From Tranquillimonas rosea (GTDB lineage Bacteria > Pseudomonadota > Alphaproteobacteria > Rhodobacterales > Rhodobacteraceae), in NCBI RefSeq assembly GCF_900111315.1, contig NZ_FOGU01000004.1, positions 310,001 to 374,000 on the forward strand: a DNA stretch of 64,000 bases, read 5' to 3'. Both the position numbers and the translations under genes were made by a program. Positions 26,740 to 36,565 of this stretch are shown here, one piece after another (within the stretch, counting starts at the first letter, position 1; the number at the start of each line of letters is the position of its first letter). Below the pieces are notes generated by a model. That model was not told the origin of the DNA. It ran no database searches and worked only from the letters and a program-made list of their open reading frames with translations.

Positions 26740-29162
26740 CGCATCTTCTCCAGCTTCTCGACGGTGGCGTCGGTGATCGCCTGCTTGCTGTCCAGGAGAT
26801 CGAGATACGGGCAGCGTTCGGGCCACCAGTCCGAGGCGTCGGAAAGCGTGAACCCGCCCGGCGCATCCAGCTTTTCAAGCTGGTCCCAGGTCACCGGCAC
26901 CGCGACCGGCGCCCCCTCCCTTGCCCGCGGCGAATAGGGGCAGATCGCGGTCGCGCCCCTCTCGTTGCGCAGCCAGTCGATGAACACGCGGCCCTTGCGC
27001 TTGGCCTTGGACATCGTCGCGGTGTAGCGGTCGGGCGCGGCCTCGGCCATCACGTGCGCCAGCGTCTTGGCGAACAGCTTGACCGTCTCCCACCCGTTGT
27101 CGCGCCGCAGCGGCACCCAGACATGGACGCCCTTGCCGCCGGTCACCAGCGCGCCCGACGTCAGGCCCAGCCGGTCCAGCCGGTCGCGCACGTCCGTGGC
27201 GGTGGCCCGCACGTCGGCCCAGCCCAGCCCCTCGTCGGGGTCCAGGTCGAAGACCAGCCGATCCGGCCGCTCTAGCCGGTCGGTGCGCGCGCCCCACATG
27301 TGGACCTCCACCGTGCCCATCTGCACCGCCTCGACCAGCGCCTCGGTCCGGGTGGCGTACAGGTAGGTGCCCGTATCACCGTCGCTCTCCTCGATCTCGA
27401 TACGCTGCATCGCGTCGGGCCATCCCCGGCCCGGGTGCTTCTGAAAGAACCCGTCCTCGCCGATCCCCTGCGGATGCCGCAACAGCGCCAGCGGCCTGTG
27501 CCCGACGATCTCGATCATGCGGGGACCTGCCGACGCCACGTATCGGGCCAGATCGGCCTTCGTCACCCCGGCGTCGGGATAGATCACACGGTCGGCATGG
27601 GTGATCTCCACCCCCGCCACCTCGACCGTAGCGCTTTCCGGCGTCTCCATCCGCACCTCCTTGGCCGCCTTGTCGGACCGCACCCCCTGGAAGCTGCCGT
27701 GGCGGATATGGCCGTCCGCGGTCAGCTCGGTGAACTCGACCTCCGCCACCAGCGCGGGCGTCAGCCACACCGCGTCCCGCGCGATCTCGCCGGGCACGTC
27801 GGCGAAGGGCGGCGTCTTGCGCTCGGACCACCGGTCCGGCAGTTCCTCGAAGTCGCGCATCCCGAACCCTGTGCCGACCCTGCCCCGATAGACAAGGTCG
27901 TCACCCTCCCACGCCCCCATCAGGAGCGAGGCGAAGGGGCGCCCGGCCTTGTCGGACGGCGTGTAGCCCCCGACGACGAATTCCTGCCGGCGGGTGCACT
28001 TCACCTTGCGCCACGTCCGCCCGCGCCCGCCCCTGTAGGGCGCATCGACCTTCTTCGACACGATCCCCTCGGCCCCGGCACGGCAGGCCGCATCATGGAC
28101 CTCCGCGCCCTGCCCCCGGACATAATCGGTGAGCCGCAAGGCCTCCGGCGCCCCGGCGAACAGCTTCTCCAGCTGTGCCCGCCGCGCCACCAGCGGCTCA
28201 CCGGTCAGGTCGACACCGTCAAGCGCCAGCAGGTCGAAGGCGAAGAATTCCAGCGCGCCGCCCTCGGACAGCGCCCGCTGCAGCGCCGAGAACGCCGAGC
28301 GCCCGGCCCCCGCCGCCATCACCTCTCCGTCGATGAGCGCATCCGCGCAACTCAGCGCGCCCATCGCCGGCGCAAGATCGGCAAAGCGGTCGGACCAGTC
28401 CTTGCCGTTCCGGGTATAGAAGGCCGGCCCGCCGCGCCCCAGCGCCACAAGGCAGCGATACCCGTCGAGCTTCGTCTCGTGCCACCAGCCATCCCCCTCG
28501 GGCGCCGCATCGACCAGCGTGGCAAGCTGCGCATCGCGGAACGCCGGTCGCGCCCCCGACTGCCCCGCCTCTCCCGGCCGCTCCAGCACATCCTCCGCCG
28601 TCTCTCCGGCGGCGATGGCCTTCATGCTCCGTCCGGTCTTCACGCTGCGCGCCGTGCCCTTGGTCAGACTGTCCGCCGCGCCGGCCGCGGCGTCCTTCTC
28701 CTTGATCAACAGCCAGTTCTTCTCCTGCTCCCGCATCCGCACCAGGGCCCAGCCCCCGGTCATCTTGCCCCCGTGAAGGCGGAGGTGCAGCTTGCCCGAC
28801 GCGATCCCCTCTGCCGGGTCATGCAGCGGCTCCCACGTGCCGAAGTCCCACAACATGACCGTCCCGCCGCCGTATTCCTTTTTAGGGATCGTCCCCTCGA
28901 ACGTGGCGTAGTCGAGCGGATGGTCCTCGGTCCGCACCGCCAGCCGCTTGTCCGAGGGATCGGCGCTCGGCCCCTTGGTCACCGCCCAGGACCACAGCAC
29001 GCCGTCCCATTCCAGCCGCAGGTCGTAATGCAGCGTCGAGGCGTCATGCTTCTGGACGCAGAAGGTCAGCCCCGCCCCCACCGCGGGCGCCGCGTCGACC
29101 TGCGGCTCCGAGGTCCGCTCGAAATCCCGCTTTGCGGTATAAAGCGCCAGCGGATCCGGCAT
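26736..29162 (-). CDS. ligD: Multifunctional NHEJ DNA ligase D
   Basis: 808 residues with the order phosphoesterase, ligase, polymerase. The 3'-phosphoesterase is at about 25-160 ([40 protein letters not shown]). The ATP-dependent ligase is at about 205-510, with nucleotidyl Lys231 in [13 protein letters not shown] and ALIDGEVMA. The primase-like polymerase is at about 515-808, with [12 protein letters not shown] giving the metal-binding acidic pair. It fills and seals double-strand breaks bound by Ku. The ATG at 29162 overlaps the ku stop by one base (TGATG), so the two are translationally coupled. Confidence 0.96.
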   Translation of the reverse strand: MPDPLALYTAKRDFERTSEPQVDAAPAVGAGLTFCVQKHDASTLHYDLRLEWDGVLWSWAVTKGPSADPSDKRLAVRTEDHPLDYATFEGTIPKKEYGGGTVMLWDFGTWEPLHDPAEGIASGKLHLRLHGGKMTGGWALVRMREQEKNWLLIKEKDAAAGAADSLTKGTARSVKTGRSMKAIAAGETAEDVLERPGEAGQSGARPAFRDAQLATLVDAAPEGDGWWHETKLDGYRCLVALGRGGPAFYTRNGKDWSDRFADLAPAMGALSCADALIDGEVMAAGAGRSAFSALQRALSEGGALEFFAFDLLALDGVDLTGEPLVARRAQLEKLFAGAPEALRLTDYVRGQGAEVHDAACRAGAEGIVSKKVDAPYRGGRGRTWRKVKCTRRQEFVVGGYTPSDKAGRPFASLLMGAWEGDDLVYRGRVGTGFGMRDFEELPDRWSERKTPPFADVPGEIARDAVWLTPALVAEVEFTELTADGHIRHGSFQGVRSDKAAKEVRMETPESATVEVAGVEITHADRVIYPDAGVTKADLARYVASAGPRMIEIVGHRPLALLRHPQGIGEDGFFQKHPGRGWPDAMQRIEIEESDGDTGTYLYATRTEALVEAVQMGTVEVHMWGARTDRLERPDRLVFDLDPDEGLGWADVRATATDVRDRLDRLGLTSGALVTGGKGVHVWVPLRRDNGWETVKLFAKTLAHVMAEAAPDRYTATMSKAKRKGRVFIDWLRNERGATAICPYSPRAREGAPVAVPVTWDQLEKLDAPGGFTLSDASDWWPERCPYLDLLDSKQAITDATVEKLEKMR

Positions 29163-30043
29163 CACGACGCTTTCTTCCCGCCGCTCTTCCCACCGGTGCT
29201 CTTGCCCTTCGCGCTCTTGCCGCCACCCTTGGACTTGGCCTTGCCGCCCTTGTCGCCCCCTCCTGTCCTGTCGAGGCTCTTCTTCAGCGCGCCCATAAGG
29301 TCGACGACGTTCTCGCCCTCGGTCGGGCCCTCGTCCTGCTCCACGGTCCGGGTACTGCGATCCTTTCGCTTCGCCTCCAGCAGGTCCCGCAAGGCGTCGG
29401 CATAGGCATCGTGAAAGGCCGTGGCATCGAACGGCTTGGTCTTCCGCTCGATCAGGTCGGTGGCCACGTCCAGAAGCTCGCCCTCGCTCTCCTCTTCCGA
29501 GATCTCGGCGAACATCGGCGCCGCGTCCCGGATCTCGTCGGCATAGCGCAGCGTCTCCAGAAGCAGGCCGTCGCCGCAGGGCCGGATCGCCGCGAGGTAT
29601 TCCTTGCCCCGCATCGTCAGCTGGCCGAGGCCGACCTTGCCCTCGCGACGCAGCGCATCCCGCACCACGCGGTAGGCCTCCTCGGCCAGGTCGTCCAAGG
29701 CGACCACGTAATACGGCTTGTCGTAATAAAGCGGCGGGATCTCGGCCTGCCCGACGAACTGCACCAGCTCGAGCGTCTTCTTTGTCTCCAGCTTGATATC
29801 GTCGATCTCGTCGGGGTCGATCAGGACATATCCGTCGTCGGTCTCGTAGCCCTTGACGATCTCGTCCGCATCCACCGGCCCGATTCCGGGAACCGTCTTC
29901 TCGTAGCGCACCCGCTTGCCGCTCGGCTCGTGGATCTGGCGAAAGCTCACCCGCGCGCCCGATTTCGTCGCCGAGTAGATCTCAACCGGTATCGATACCA
30001 GCGACAGCCGAATCTGCCCCTTCCAGATCGCCCGTGCAGCCAT
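29162..30043 (-). CDS. ku: Non-homologous end-joining protein Ku
   Basis: 293 residues from the ATG at 30043, after GGAGGATGCGCC; codons upstream to 30070 are rejected. Ku motifs run from MAARAIWKGQIRLSLVSIPVE through RQIHEPSGKRVRYEKTVPG, the DEIVKGYE element, and PPLYYDKPYYVVALD. The Lys/Gly/Ser-rich C-terminal tail (about 270-293) is the usual DNA-sliding extension. It is the first gene of the ku-ligD operon and divergent from the radical SAM gene at 30248. Confidence 0.96.
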   Translation of the reverse strand: MAARAIWKGQIRLSLVSIPVEIYSATKSGARVSFRQIHEPSGKRVRYEKTVPGIGPVDADEIVKGYETDDGYVLIDPDEIDDIKLETKKTLELVQFVGQAEIPPLYYDKPYYVVALDDLAEEAYRVVRDALRREGKVGLGQLTMRGKEYLAAIRPCGDGLLLETLRYADEIRDAAPMFAEISEEESEGELLDVATDLIERKTKPFDATAFHDAYADALRDLLEAKRKDRSTRTVEQDEGPTEGENVVDLMGALKKSLDRTGGGDKGGKAKSKGGGKSAKGKSTGGKSGGKKAS

Positions 30044-30106
30044 GGCGCATCCTCCGTCTCTCGCCGGCAAACGCTCTCCGCCCGCAATGGTTGCGCCCCA
30101 CCCCGA

Positions 30107-30176
30107 CTTCTTCTGCCAAAAAATATCTCGGGGTGAATGGCGCCGTCAGGCGCCAGAGGGGCAGCGCCCCTCCGCC
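30107..30176 (+). repeat. Dispersed Rhodobacterales-type intergenic repeat, copy 1
   Basis: CTTCTTCTG, then AAATATCTCGGGGTGAATGG, a GGCGCC hairpin and GGGGCAGCGCCCC. Its order of elements matches copies at 32936 and 57951. It lies between the ku and radical SAM gene starts. Confidence 0.7.
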
Positions 30177-30247
30177 CACCTGCGCACAATCGTCGCGGCC
30201 CCCCGTCCGATCTTGCACGGGCACACGCAGGAACATATCAAGAACGC

Positions 30248-31483
30248 ATGGCCCCGATGTCCCTCGACAAGAAACTGGCGATCCTCTCCGACGCGGCGAA
30301 ATACGACGCGTCCTGCGCCTCCTCTGGCACCACGCGACGGTCGTCGCGCGATGGCGCGGGGCTCGGCTCGACCGAAGGCAGCGGCGTCTGCCATGCCTAC
30401 GCTCCCGACGGGCGGTGCATCAGCCTCCTCAAGATCCTGATGACCAATTTCTGCATCTACGACTGCGCCTATTGCGTGAACCGGGTCAGTTCCAACGTCC
30501 CCCGCGCCCGGTTCAGCGTCGACGAGGTCGTCCGCCTGACGCTCGAGTTCTATCGCCGCAATTATATCGAGGGATTGTTCCTGTCCTCCGGCATCATCCG
30601 CTCGCCGGACGCCACGATGGCCGACATGGCCCGCATCGCGCGCGAGCTGCGGGTCACCCACGGCTTCCGCGGCTACATCCATCTCAAGACGATTCCCGAC
30701 GCCGCCCCCGAACTCATCGAAGAGGCGGGGCTCCACGCCGACCGCCTGTCGATCAACGTGGAGTTGCCCACCGATTCCAGCGTCCGGACCTACGCCCCGG
30801 AAAAGGATCCCGGCCGCATCCGCCGGGCGATGGCGGACGTGCGCCTGGCAAAGGAGGCCAGCACCGAGCGCTCCCATACCGGTCGTCGCCCGCCGCGCTT
30901 CGCCCCCGCCGGCCAGTCCACGCAGATGATCGTGGGCGCCGATGGCGCCACCGACGCCACGATCCTCGGCAACGCGACCAACCTCTACAGCGCCTATCAC
31001 CTCAAGCGAGTCTACTATTCCGCCTTCTCGCCGATCCCCGATGCCACCGCCAAGCTGCCGCTGATCCGCCCGCCCCTCGCCCGCGAGCACCGGCTCTACC
31101 AGGCCGACTGGCTCCTGCGGTTCTACGGCTTCGGCCTGGACGAAATCACCGCCGCCCGCCCGGACGGCAACCTGGATCTCGAGCTCGACCCCAAGCTCGC
31201 CTGGGCGCTGGCCCATCGCGGACACTTCCCCCTCGACGTGAACCGCGCGGGCCGCGCCGAGCTTCTCCGGGTGCCCGGCTTCGGCACCCGGACGGTCAAG
31301 CGCATCCTCTCGACGCGGCGCCACCGGAGCTTGCGCTACGACGACCTGCTGCGGATGGGCGCCGCCATGGCCAGGGCCCGCGCCTTCGTCACCGCGCTCG
31401 ACTGGACCCCGCGCGCCCTGACCGACAGCGCGGACCTGCGCGCCCGCTTCGCCCCGCCGCCCGAACAGCTGTCGCTCTTCTGA
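30248..31483 (+). CDS. Putative DNA modification/repair radical SAM protein (SplB-like)
   Basis: 411 residues (ATG 30248; ATG 30257 also possible). It opens with KLAILSDAAKYDASCASSG, hallmark of the family usually found beside UdgX genes. The radical SAM cluster is CIYDCAYC (C-x3-C-x2-C), preceded by LLKILMTNF. Later motifs are GLFLSSGIIRSPD, the SINVELPT segment and STQMIVGADGATD. A helix-hairpin-helix (about 335-370, LLRVPGFGTRTVKRILSTRR) suggests direct DNA binding. The reaction is not established for the family; a photoproduct-lyase-like repair role is inferred. Its stop overlaps the UdgX gene start (TGATG). Confidence 0.88.
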   Translation: MAPMSLDKKLAILSDAAKYDASCASSGTTRRSSRDGAGLGSTEGSGVCHAYAPDGRCISLLKILMTNFCIYDCAYCVNRVSSNVPRARFSVDEVVRLTLEFYRRNYIEGLFLSSGIIRSPDATMADMARIARELRVTHGFRGYIHLKTIPDAAPELIEEAGLHADRLSINVELPTDSSVRTYAPEKDPGRIRRAMADVRLAKEASTERSHTGRRPPRFAPAGQSTQMIVGADGATDATILGNATNLYSAYHLKRVYYSAFSPIPDATAKLPLIRPPLAREHRLYQADWLLRFYGFGLDEITAARPDGNLDLELDPKLAWALAHRGHFPLDVNRAGRAELLRVPGFGTRTVKRILSTRRHRSLRYDDLLRMGAAMARARAFVTALDWTPRALTDSADLRARFAPPPEQLSLF

Positions 31484-32925
31484 TGCCGACAATCCCCCTG
31501 CCCCGCCACGGTACAGCCCGCGCCTGGCGGGACGCGGCCCGCCGCCTCGCTGCCGTCGGTATCCCGCCCGAGGACATCCTGTGGCAGCACGGCGACCACG
31601 CGCCCGACCTCTTCGCCGACGCGCCTGCCGCACCGCCGCCGGACGCAGCCCCGCTGACCGTCCCGCGCGCCTTCGTCACCCTCGCCGACACCGTGTGCTG
31701 GCACGCCGACCCGCAGCGGTTCGCGCGCCTCTACACCCTGCTCTGGCGCCTGCGCGCCACGCCCGGCCTGATCGCGGATGGCGGCGACCCCGAGGTGACC
31801 GCGCTCCGGCGCATGGAAAAGGCCGTCCGCCGGGACATGCACAAGATGAAGGCTTTCGTACGCTTCCGCGAGATCGGCGACCCGGACGGGCCGCGCCGCC
31901 GCTTCGCCGCCTGGTTCGAACCGACCCATCACGCCACCGAACCCGTCGCACCCTTCTTCGCCCGGCGCTTCGGCGACATGGACTGGATCATCGCCACGCC
32001 CCATTGCACCGCCCGTTTCGAGGACGGCACCCTGCGCATCACCGACGGACAGCCCCGTCCAAACCTGTCCGACGACGCGACCGAGGCGCTCTGGACCACC
32101 TATTTCCGCAGCATCTTCAACCCCGCGCGGCTCAAGATCCGGGCGATGACCTCCGAGATGCCGAAGAAATACTGGAAGAACCTCCCCGAGGCCGCCGCCA
32201 TCCCCGACCTGGTCGCCGGCGCCCCGGCCCGCGCGCGCGAGATGCAGGCCGCCGCGCCGACCGCGCCACCCGCCCGCGCCGCGCGCCTGCAAACCACCCG
32301 GCAGCCCGACCCGCCCGCGCCAGACCGCCCCGACACACTCGCGGGCCTGAGCCACGCGCTCGACGCCTGCACCCGCTGCCCGCTCCATGCCTCCGCCACC
32401 CGCGCCGTGCCCGGCGAGGGCCCGGCCGACGCACCGCTGATGATCGTGGGAGAGCAGCCCGGTGACCGCGAGGATCTCGAAGGCCGCCCCTTCACCGGTC
32501 CCGCCGGCCGGCTCTTCGACCGGATCGCCGGCGCCGCGGGACTCGACCGTTCGACGGCCTACGTGACCAACGCCGTCAAGCACTTCAAATTCCAGGCGCG
32601 CGGCAAGCGCCGCATCCACCAGCGCCCCGACGCGGGCGAGGTGCAGGCCTGCCGATGGTGGCTCGAGCACGAGCGCGCCCTGCTCCGCCCGAAGCTCATC
32701 GTGGCGATGGGCGCCACGGCCGCCGCCGCGCTCACCGGCACGGGCCGCGACATCACCGCCCGTCGCGGCACCCTCGAACAGACCGCGGACGGCACCCCGG
32801 TCCTCCTGACCGTGCATCCCTCGTATCTGCTGCGCTGCCCCGAGGACCAGCACCCAACCGAAGAAGCTCGCTTCAGGGCCGACCTCGAAACGGCCCGCGC
32901 CCAGCTGGCCCATCTCGGCGCCTAG
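31483..32925 (+). CDS. UdgX-type uracil-DNA glycosylase with N-terminal DUF4130 domain
   Basis: 480 residues, two parts. The N-terminal part (about 1-240) matches the DUF4130 domain: RFARLYTLLWRLRATPGL, VRRDMHKMKAFVRFRE and MTSEMPKKYWKNLPEA. The C-terminal part (about 290-480) is a family-4-like uracil glycosylase with Cys ligands for an Fe-S cluster (ACTRCPLHA), motif GEQPGDREDLEGRPFTGPAGR, and the UdgX-specific loop KRRIHQRPD. In UdgX the loop His (His379 here) makes a covalent bond with uracil-excised DNA. The other motif is LLTVHPSYLLR. The gene is coupled by TGATG to the radical SAM gene. Confidence 0.92.
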   Translation: MPTIPLPRHGTARAWRDAARRLAAVGIPPEDILWQHGDHAPDLFADAPAAPPPDAAPLTVPRAFVTLADTVCWHADPQRFARLYTLLWRLRATPGLIADGGDPEVTALRRMEKAVRRDMHKMKAFVRFREIGDPDGPRRRFAAWFEPTHHATEPVAPFFARRFGDMDWIIATPHCTARFEDGTLRITDGQPRPNLSDDATEALWTTYFRSIFNPARLKIRAMTSEMPKKYWKNLPEAAAIPDLVAGAPARAREMQAAAPTAPPARAARLQTTRQPDPPAPDRPDTLAGLSHALDACTRCPLHASATRAVPGEGPADAPLMIVGEQPGDREDLEGRPFTGPAGRLFDRIAGAAGLDRSTAYVTNAVKHFKFQARGKRRIHQRPDAGEVQACRWWLEHERALLRPKLIVAMGATAAAALTGTGRDITARRGTLEQTADGTPVLLTVHPSYLLRCPEDQHPTEEARFRADLETARAQLAHLGA

Positions 32926-32935
32926 CCCGACCGGC

Positions 32936-32980
32936 CTTCTTCTGTCCTGAAATATCCCGGGGTCTGGGGCAGAGCCCCAG
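32936..32980 (+). repeat. Dispersed intergenic repeat, copy 2
   Basis: CTTCTTCTGTCCTGAAATATCCCGGGG-like start followed by a CTGGGGCAGAGCCCCAG hairpin (32964-32980). It lacks the middle hairpin of the other copies. It lies 11 bases after the UdgX stop, where it may double as a terminator. Confidence 0.6.
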
Positions 32981-33054
32981 CCGGTCCGGCCGGCCCGTAG
33001 GGCGGGCCGGACACATCGCGTGCGCCGCAGGCGCTCCGCGTTCGCGCTCTGCCG

Positions 33055-34152
33055 TCAGGCGTTGAACAGGAAGTGGAGGACGTCGCCCTCCTTCACCTCG
33101 TAGGATTTCCCTTCCGAGCGCATCTTGCCCGCGTCCTTCGCCCCCTGCTCGCCGCCGAGCGTGACGAAATCGTCGTAGGCGATCGTCTCGGCGCGGATGA
33201 AGCCGCGCTCGAAATCGCCGTGAATCACACCGGCGGCCTGCGGCGCCAGCGTGCCCTCGGGAATCGTCCAGGCGCGGGCCTCCTTCGGGCCGACGGTGAA
33301 ATAGGTCTGCAGGCCCAGAAGCGCGTAGCCCGCCTTGATCAGCCGGTCGAGCCCCGGCTCCTCCAGCCCCATTTCGTCCAGGAACAACTCGGCCTCGTCG
33401 GAATCGAGCTGCGAGATCTCCTCCTCGATCTGGGCCGAGATCACGATGGTGCCCGCGCCCTGCGTCTCGGCCATCTCGCGGACGGCCTCGGTCTGGGCGT
33501 TGCCGGTCGCGGCCTCGCCCTCGCCGACATTGCAGACATAGAGGATCGGCTTGGAGGTCATCAGCTGCAGCATGCGCCAGGCCTTGGCGTCATCCTCGGT
33601 CACCTCGACCACGCGCGCCGGCTTGCCGGCTTCCAGCGCGACCTGCGCGTCCTTCAGCAGCCGCTTCTGCTGCACCGCCTCGGGGTCGCCGCCGCGCACC
33701 TTGCGGCCGATGTTCTGCAGGCGGCGCTCGATCGACTCCAGGTCGGCGAGCATCAGCTCGGTCTCGATGGTCTCGGCGTCGGCCACCGGATCGACGCGGC
33801 CGTCGACATGGGTGACGTCCTCGTTCTCGAAGCAGCGCAGCACGTGGGCGATGGCGTCGCATTCGCGGATGTTCGCCAGGAACTGGTTGCCCAACCCCTC
33901 ACCCTTGCTCGCGCCCTTCACGAGGCCCGCAATGTCGACGAAGGTCATCCGTGTCGGGATGACCTGTTTCGACTTGGCGATCCCGGCCAGCGTGTCGAGC
34001 CGCGGGTCCGGAACGGCGACTTCGCCCACGTTCGGCTCGATCGTGCAGAAGGGAAAGTTCGCGGCCTGCGCCGCTGCGGTGCGGGTCAGCGCGTTGAACA
34101 GCGTCGACTTGCCCACGTTCGGCAGTCCGACGATCCCCATCTTGAAGCCCAT
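33055..34152 (-). CDS. ychF: Redox-regulated ATPase/GTPase YchF (OLA1 family)
   Basis: 365 residues. G1 is GIVGLPNVGKSTLFNALT, G3 is FVDIAGLVKGASKGEGLGNQFL, and the altered G4 (here NVGEGE after ILYVC) is typical of this ATP-preferring Obg-like family. The C-terminal TGS-like domain includes TYFTVGPKEARAWTI and GFIRAETIAYDDFV. It is a conserved ribosome-associated factor. Start ATG 34152. Confidence 0.97.
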   Translation of the reverse strand: MGFKMGIVGLPNVGKSTLFNALTRTAAAQAANFPFCTIEPNVGEVAVPDPRLDTLAGIAKSKQVIPTRMTFVDIAGLVKGASKGEGLGNQFLANIRECDAIAHVLRCFENEDVTHVDGRVDPVADAETIETELMLADLESIERRLQNIGRKVRGGDPEAVQQKRLLKDAQVALEAGKPARVVEVTEDDAKAWRMLQLMTSKPILYVCNVGEGEAATGNAQTEAVREMAETQGAGTIVISAQIEEEISQLDSDEAELFLDEMGLEEPGLDRLIKAGYALLGLQTYFTVGPKEARAWTIPEGTLAPQAAGVIHGDFERGFIRAETIAYDDFVTLGGEQGAKDAGKMRSEGKSYEVKEGDVLHFLFNA

Positions 34153-34220
34153 GACGTCCCCTCTTTCAGATCCGCGCGGGGTCTATGCCCCGCGGGGCCC
34201 TTTGGCAAGGGTGCGCGTCC

Positions 34221-34412
34221 CTAGGGCTCGCGCCGGTCGGCATGGGTCTGGTAGATCAGGATCCATGCCAGCACGATGAACATCGGGTGGGTCAGCCCGC
34301 CCGAGATCAGGATTGCCGGGATCCAGATCAGGAAGACGATGATGGACGTGAAGATGCGACCCGTCAGCAGGATCGACAGCGGCGGCAGGAAAAGGGCAAG
34401 CACATAGTTCAT
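34221..34412 (-). CDS. YqaE/Pmp3-family small membrane protein
   Basis: 63 residues from the ATG at 34412; a longer frame upstream to 34565 only overlaps trpA. Two membrane helices (NYVLALFLPPLSILLTG and SIIVFLIWIPAILISGGLTH) match the Pmp3/YqaE family linked to membrane potential and salt or cold stress. No clear ribosome site is visible upstream. It is divergent from trpA by 82 bases. Confidence 0.8.
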   Translation of the reverse strand: MNYVLALFLPPLSILLTGRIFTSIIVFLIWIPAILISGGLTHPMFIVLAWILIYQTHADRREP

Positions 34413-34494
34413 GCAACGGGATATAGGGAGCGCTCCGGCGTTGCACATCCCCGCCCGGTGACGCATCACGGACGAAACGACCGAGGAGAGCGAG

Positions 34495-35286
34495 ATGGGC
34501 CGCATCGAGGACCGCTTCGAGACTTTGAGGACCGAGGGCCGCAAGGCCTTCGTCTCGTACATCATGGCGGGCGACCCCGACTATGAAACTGCGCTGTCGG
34601 TGATGAAGGGCCTGCCCGAGGCGGGCGTCGACATCATCGAGCTGGGCCAGCCCTTCACCGACCCGATGGCCGACGGACCGACGATCCAGAAGGCCGGCCA
34701 GCGCGCGCTCGCCGCCGGTCAGACGCTGGAGCGCACGCTCGAGATGGTGCGCGAGTTCCGCAAGGGCGACGACGAGACGCCGATCGTGCTGATGGGCTAC
34801 TACAACCCGATCTACTCGCGCGGGGTCGAGCGTTTCCTTTCGGATGCGCGCGATGCCGGGATCGACGGCCTGATCGTCGTCGACCTGCCGCCCGAGGAGG
34901 ACGACGAACTCTGCATCCCCGCGCAGCGGGCGGGCATCGACTTCATCCGCCTGGCCACGCCGACGACCGACGACAAGCGCCTGCCGAAGGTGCTGCAGAA
35001 CACGTCGGGCTTCGTCTACTACGTCTCGATCACCGGCATCACCGGCGCCGCCGCGGCCGAAGCGGAGGACGTCGCGCCGGAGGTCGCGCGGATCAAGGCG
35101 CAGACCGACCTGCCCGTGATTGTTGGCTTCGGCATCCGCACGCCCGACTCGAGCGCCGCCATCGCCGGGGTCGCGGACGGCTGCGTCGTCGGCAGTGCCA
35201 TCGTCGCCGAGTTGGCGGCCGGCAAGCCGGTGGAAGAGGTGCTGGCCTTCGTCCGGGGTCTCGCCGACGGCGCCCACCGCGCCTGA
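34495..35286 (+). CDS. trpA: Tryptophan synthase alpha chain
   Basis: 263 residues, start ATG 34495 after GAGGAGAGCGAG. Catalytic Glu is in [20 protein letters not shown] and catalytic Asp in [18 protein letters not shown]. The phosphate-binding GFGIRTPD and later VVGSAIV are present. It cleaves indole-3-glycerol phosphate and channels indole to TrpB, whose gene lies 8 kb away on the other strand (42755), so the synthase subunits are not in one operon. Confidence 0.98.
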   Translation: MGRIEDRFETLRTEGRKAFVSYIMAGDPDYETALSVMKGLPEAGVDIIELGQPFTDPMADGPTIQKAGQRALAAGQTLERTLEMVREFRKGDDETPIVLMGYYNPIYSRGVERFLSDARDAGIDGLIVVDLPPEEDDELCIPAQRAGIDFIRLATPTTDDKRLPKVLQNTSGFVYYVSITGITGAAAAEAEDVAPEVARIKAQTDLPVIVGFGIRTPDSSAAIAGVADGCVVGSAIVAELAAGKPVEEVLAFVRGLADGAHRA

Positions 35287-35355
35287 GGCCCGCTTGCCGC
35301 CGCGGCGGCAGATTGGTTACATGACTTGACCAATTCGCAATAAACGAGACCTTTC

Positions 35356-36525
35356 ATGCCCGTCATTACCGAGATCGAGGACCTTCGCCGCCTGTACAAG
35401 CGCCGGGTCCCGAAGATGTTCTACGACTACGCCGAGACGGGCAGCTGGTCCGAGACGACCTTTCGAGAGAACACCACCGATTTCGACCTGATCCGGTTCC
35501 GCCAGCGCGTCGCCGTCGACATGGCCGGACGCTCGACCCGCACCAAGATGATCGGCGAAGAGGTCGAGATGCCAGTCGGACTGGGCCCCGTCGGCCTGAC
35601 CGGCATGCAGAGTGCGGACGGCGAGATCAAGGCCGCCCGCGCCGCCGAGCGCTTTGGCGTGCCCTTCGTGCTGTCCACCATGTCGATCTGCTCGATCGAG
35701 GACGTGGCCGCCCACACCACCCGTCCCTTCTGGTTCCAAGTCTACACGCTGAAGGACGACGACTTCATGCAGCGGCTGTTCGACCGGGCGCGCAAGGCCG
35801 GCTGCACCGCCATCGTGATCACCGTGGACCTTCAGGTTCAGGGCCAGCGGCACAAGGACATCAAGAACGGCATGTCCGCGCCGCCGAAACTGACGCCCTC
35901 GTCGATCGCCAACATGATGACCAAGGTGCCCTGGGGGCTTGAGATGCTGCAGACCAAGCGGCGCTTCTTCGGCAACATCGTGGGACATGCCTCGGGCGTC
36001 AGCGACCCCTCGTCGCTGTCGTCCTGGACGGCCGAGGCGTTCGATCCGTCCCTCGACTGGGAGCGGATCAAGCAGTTCAAGGAGATGTGGGGCGGCAAGG
36101 TCATCGTGAAGGGTATCATGGACCCCGAGGACGCCCGCCGCGCCGCCGATGCCGGTGTCGACGCGATCGTCGTGTCGAACCACGGCGGACGGCAGCTCGA
36201 CCACGCGCTCAGCTCGATCCGAGCGCTGCCCGAGGTTGTGAAGGCCGTGGGCGATCGGCTGGAGGTGCATTTCGACGGCGGCATCCGCTCGGGACAGGAC
36301 GTGCTCAAGGCGCTGGCGCTCGGCGCCCATGCCACGTGGAGCGGCCGGGCCTGGACCTACGGGCTGGGCGCGATGGGCGAAGCCGGCGTCACCAAGGCGC
36401 TCGAGATCCTGCGCCACGAGCTCGACGTCAGCATGGCGCTCTGCGGCCGACGCCACATCGAAGAGGTCGACCCCTCGATCCTGATGGTCGACGACGCCTT
36501 CTACAGCTACAAGCCCGCGCGCTGA
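35356..36525 (+). CDS. FMN-dependent alpha-hydroxyacid dehydrogenase (L-lactate dehydrogenase-like)
   Basis: 389 residues. FMN-family motifs include MFYDYAETGSWSETTFREN near the start, the LSTMSICSIEDVA segment, and the catalytic His in VDAIVVSNHGGRQLD, followed by HFDGGIRSGQDVLKALALGA. It oxidises an L-2-hydroxy acid; the LldD-like N-terminus favours L-lactate, with electrons going to the quinone pool, but glycolate or mandelate relatives cannot be excluded. It stands 70 bases after trpA and 41 before the amylosucrase gene. Confidence 0.88.
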   Translation: MPVITEIEDLRRLYKRRVPKMFYDYAETGSWSETTFRENTTDFDLIRFRQRVAVDMAGRSTRTKMIGEEVEMPVGLGPVGLTGMQSADGEIKAARAAERFGVPFVLSTMSICSIEDVAAHTTRPFWFQVYTLKDDDFMQRLFDRARKAGCTAIVITVDLQVQGQRHKDIKNGMSAPPKLTPSSIANMMTKVPWGLEMLQTKRRFFGNIVGHASGVSDPSSLSSWTAEAFDPSLDWERIKQFKEMWGGKVIVKGIMDPEDARRAADAGVDAIVVSNHGGRQLDHALSSIRALPEVVKAVGDRLEVHFDGGIRSGQDVLKALALGAHATWSGRAWTYGLGAMGEAGVTKALEILRHELDVSMALCGRRHIEEVDPSILMVDDAFYSYKPAR

Positions 36526-36565
36526 GGCGCCTGCCCTCGGCCCGCCAGCGCAGGAGCCACACAGC

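Noticed and set aside
27300-29405. A 701-codon plus-strand frame opposite ligD
   Set aside because: Antisense to a complete, motif-rich ligD; no start signal or domain.
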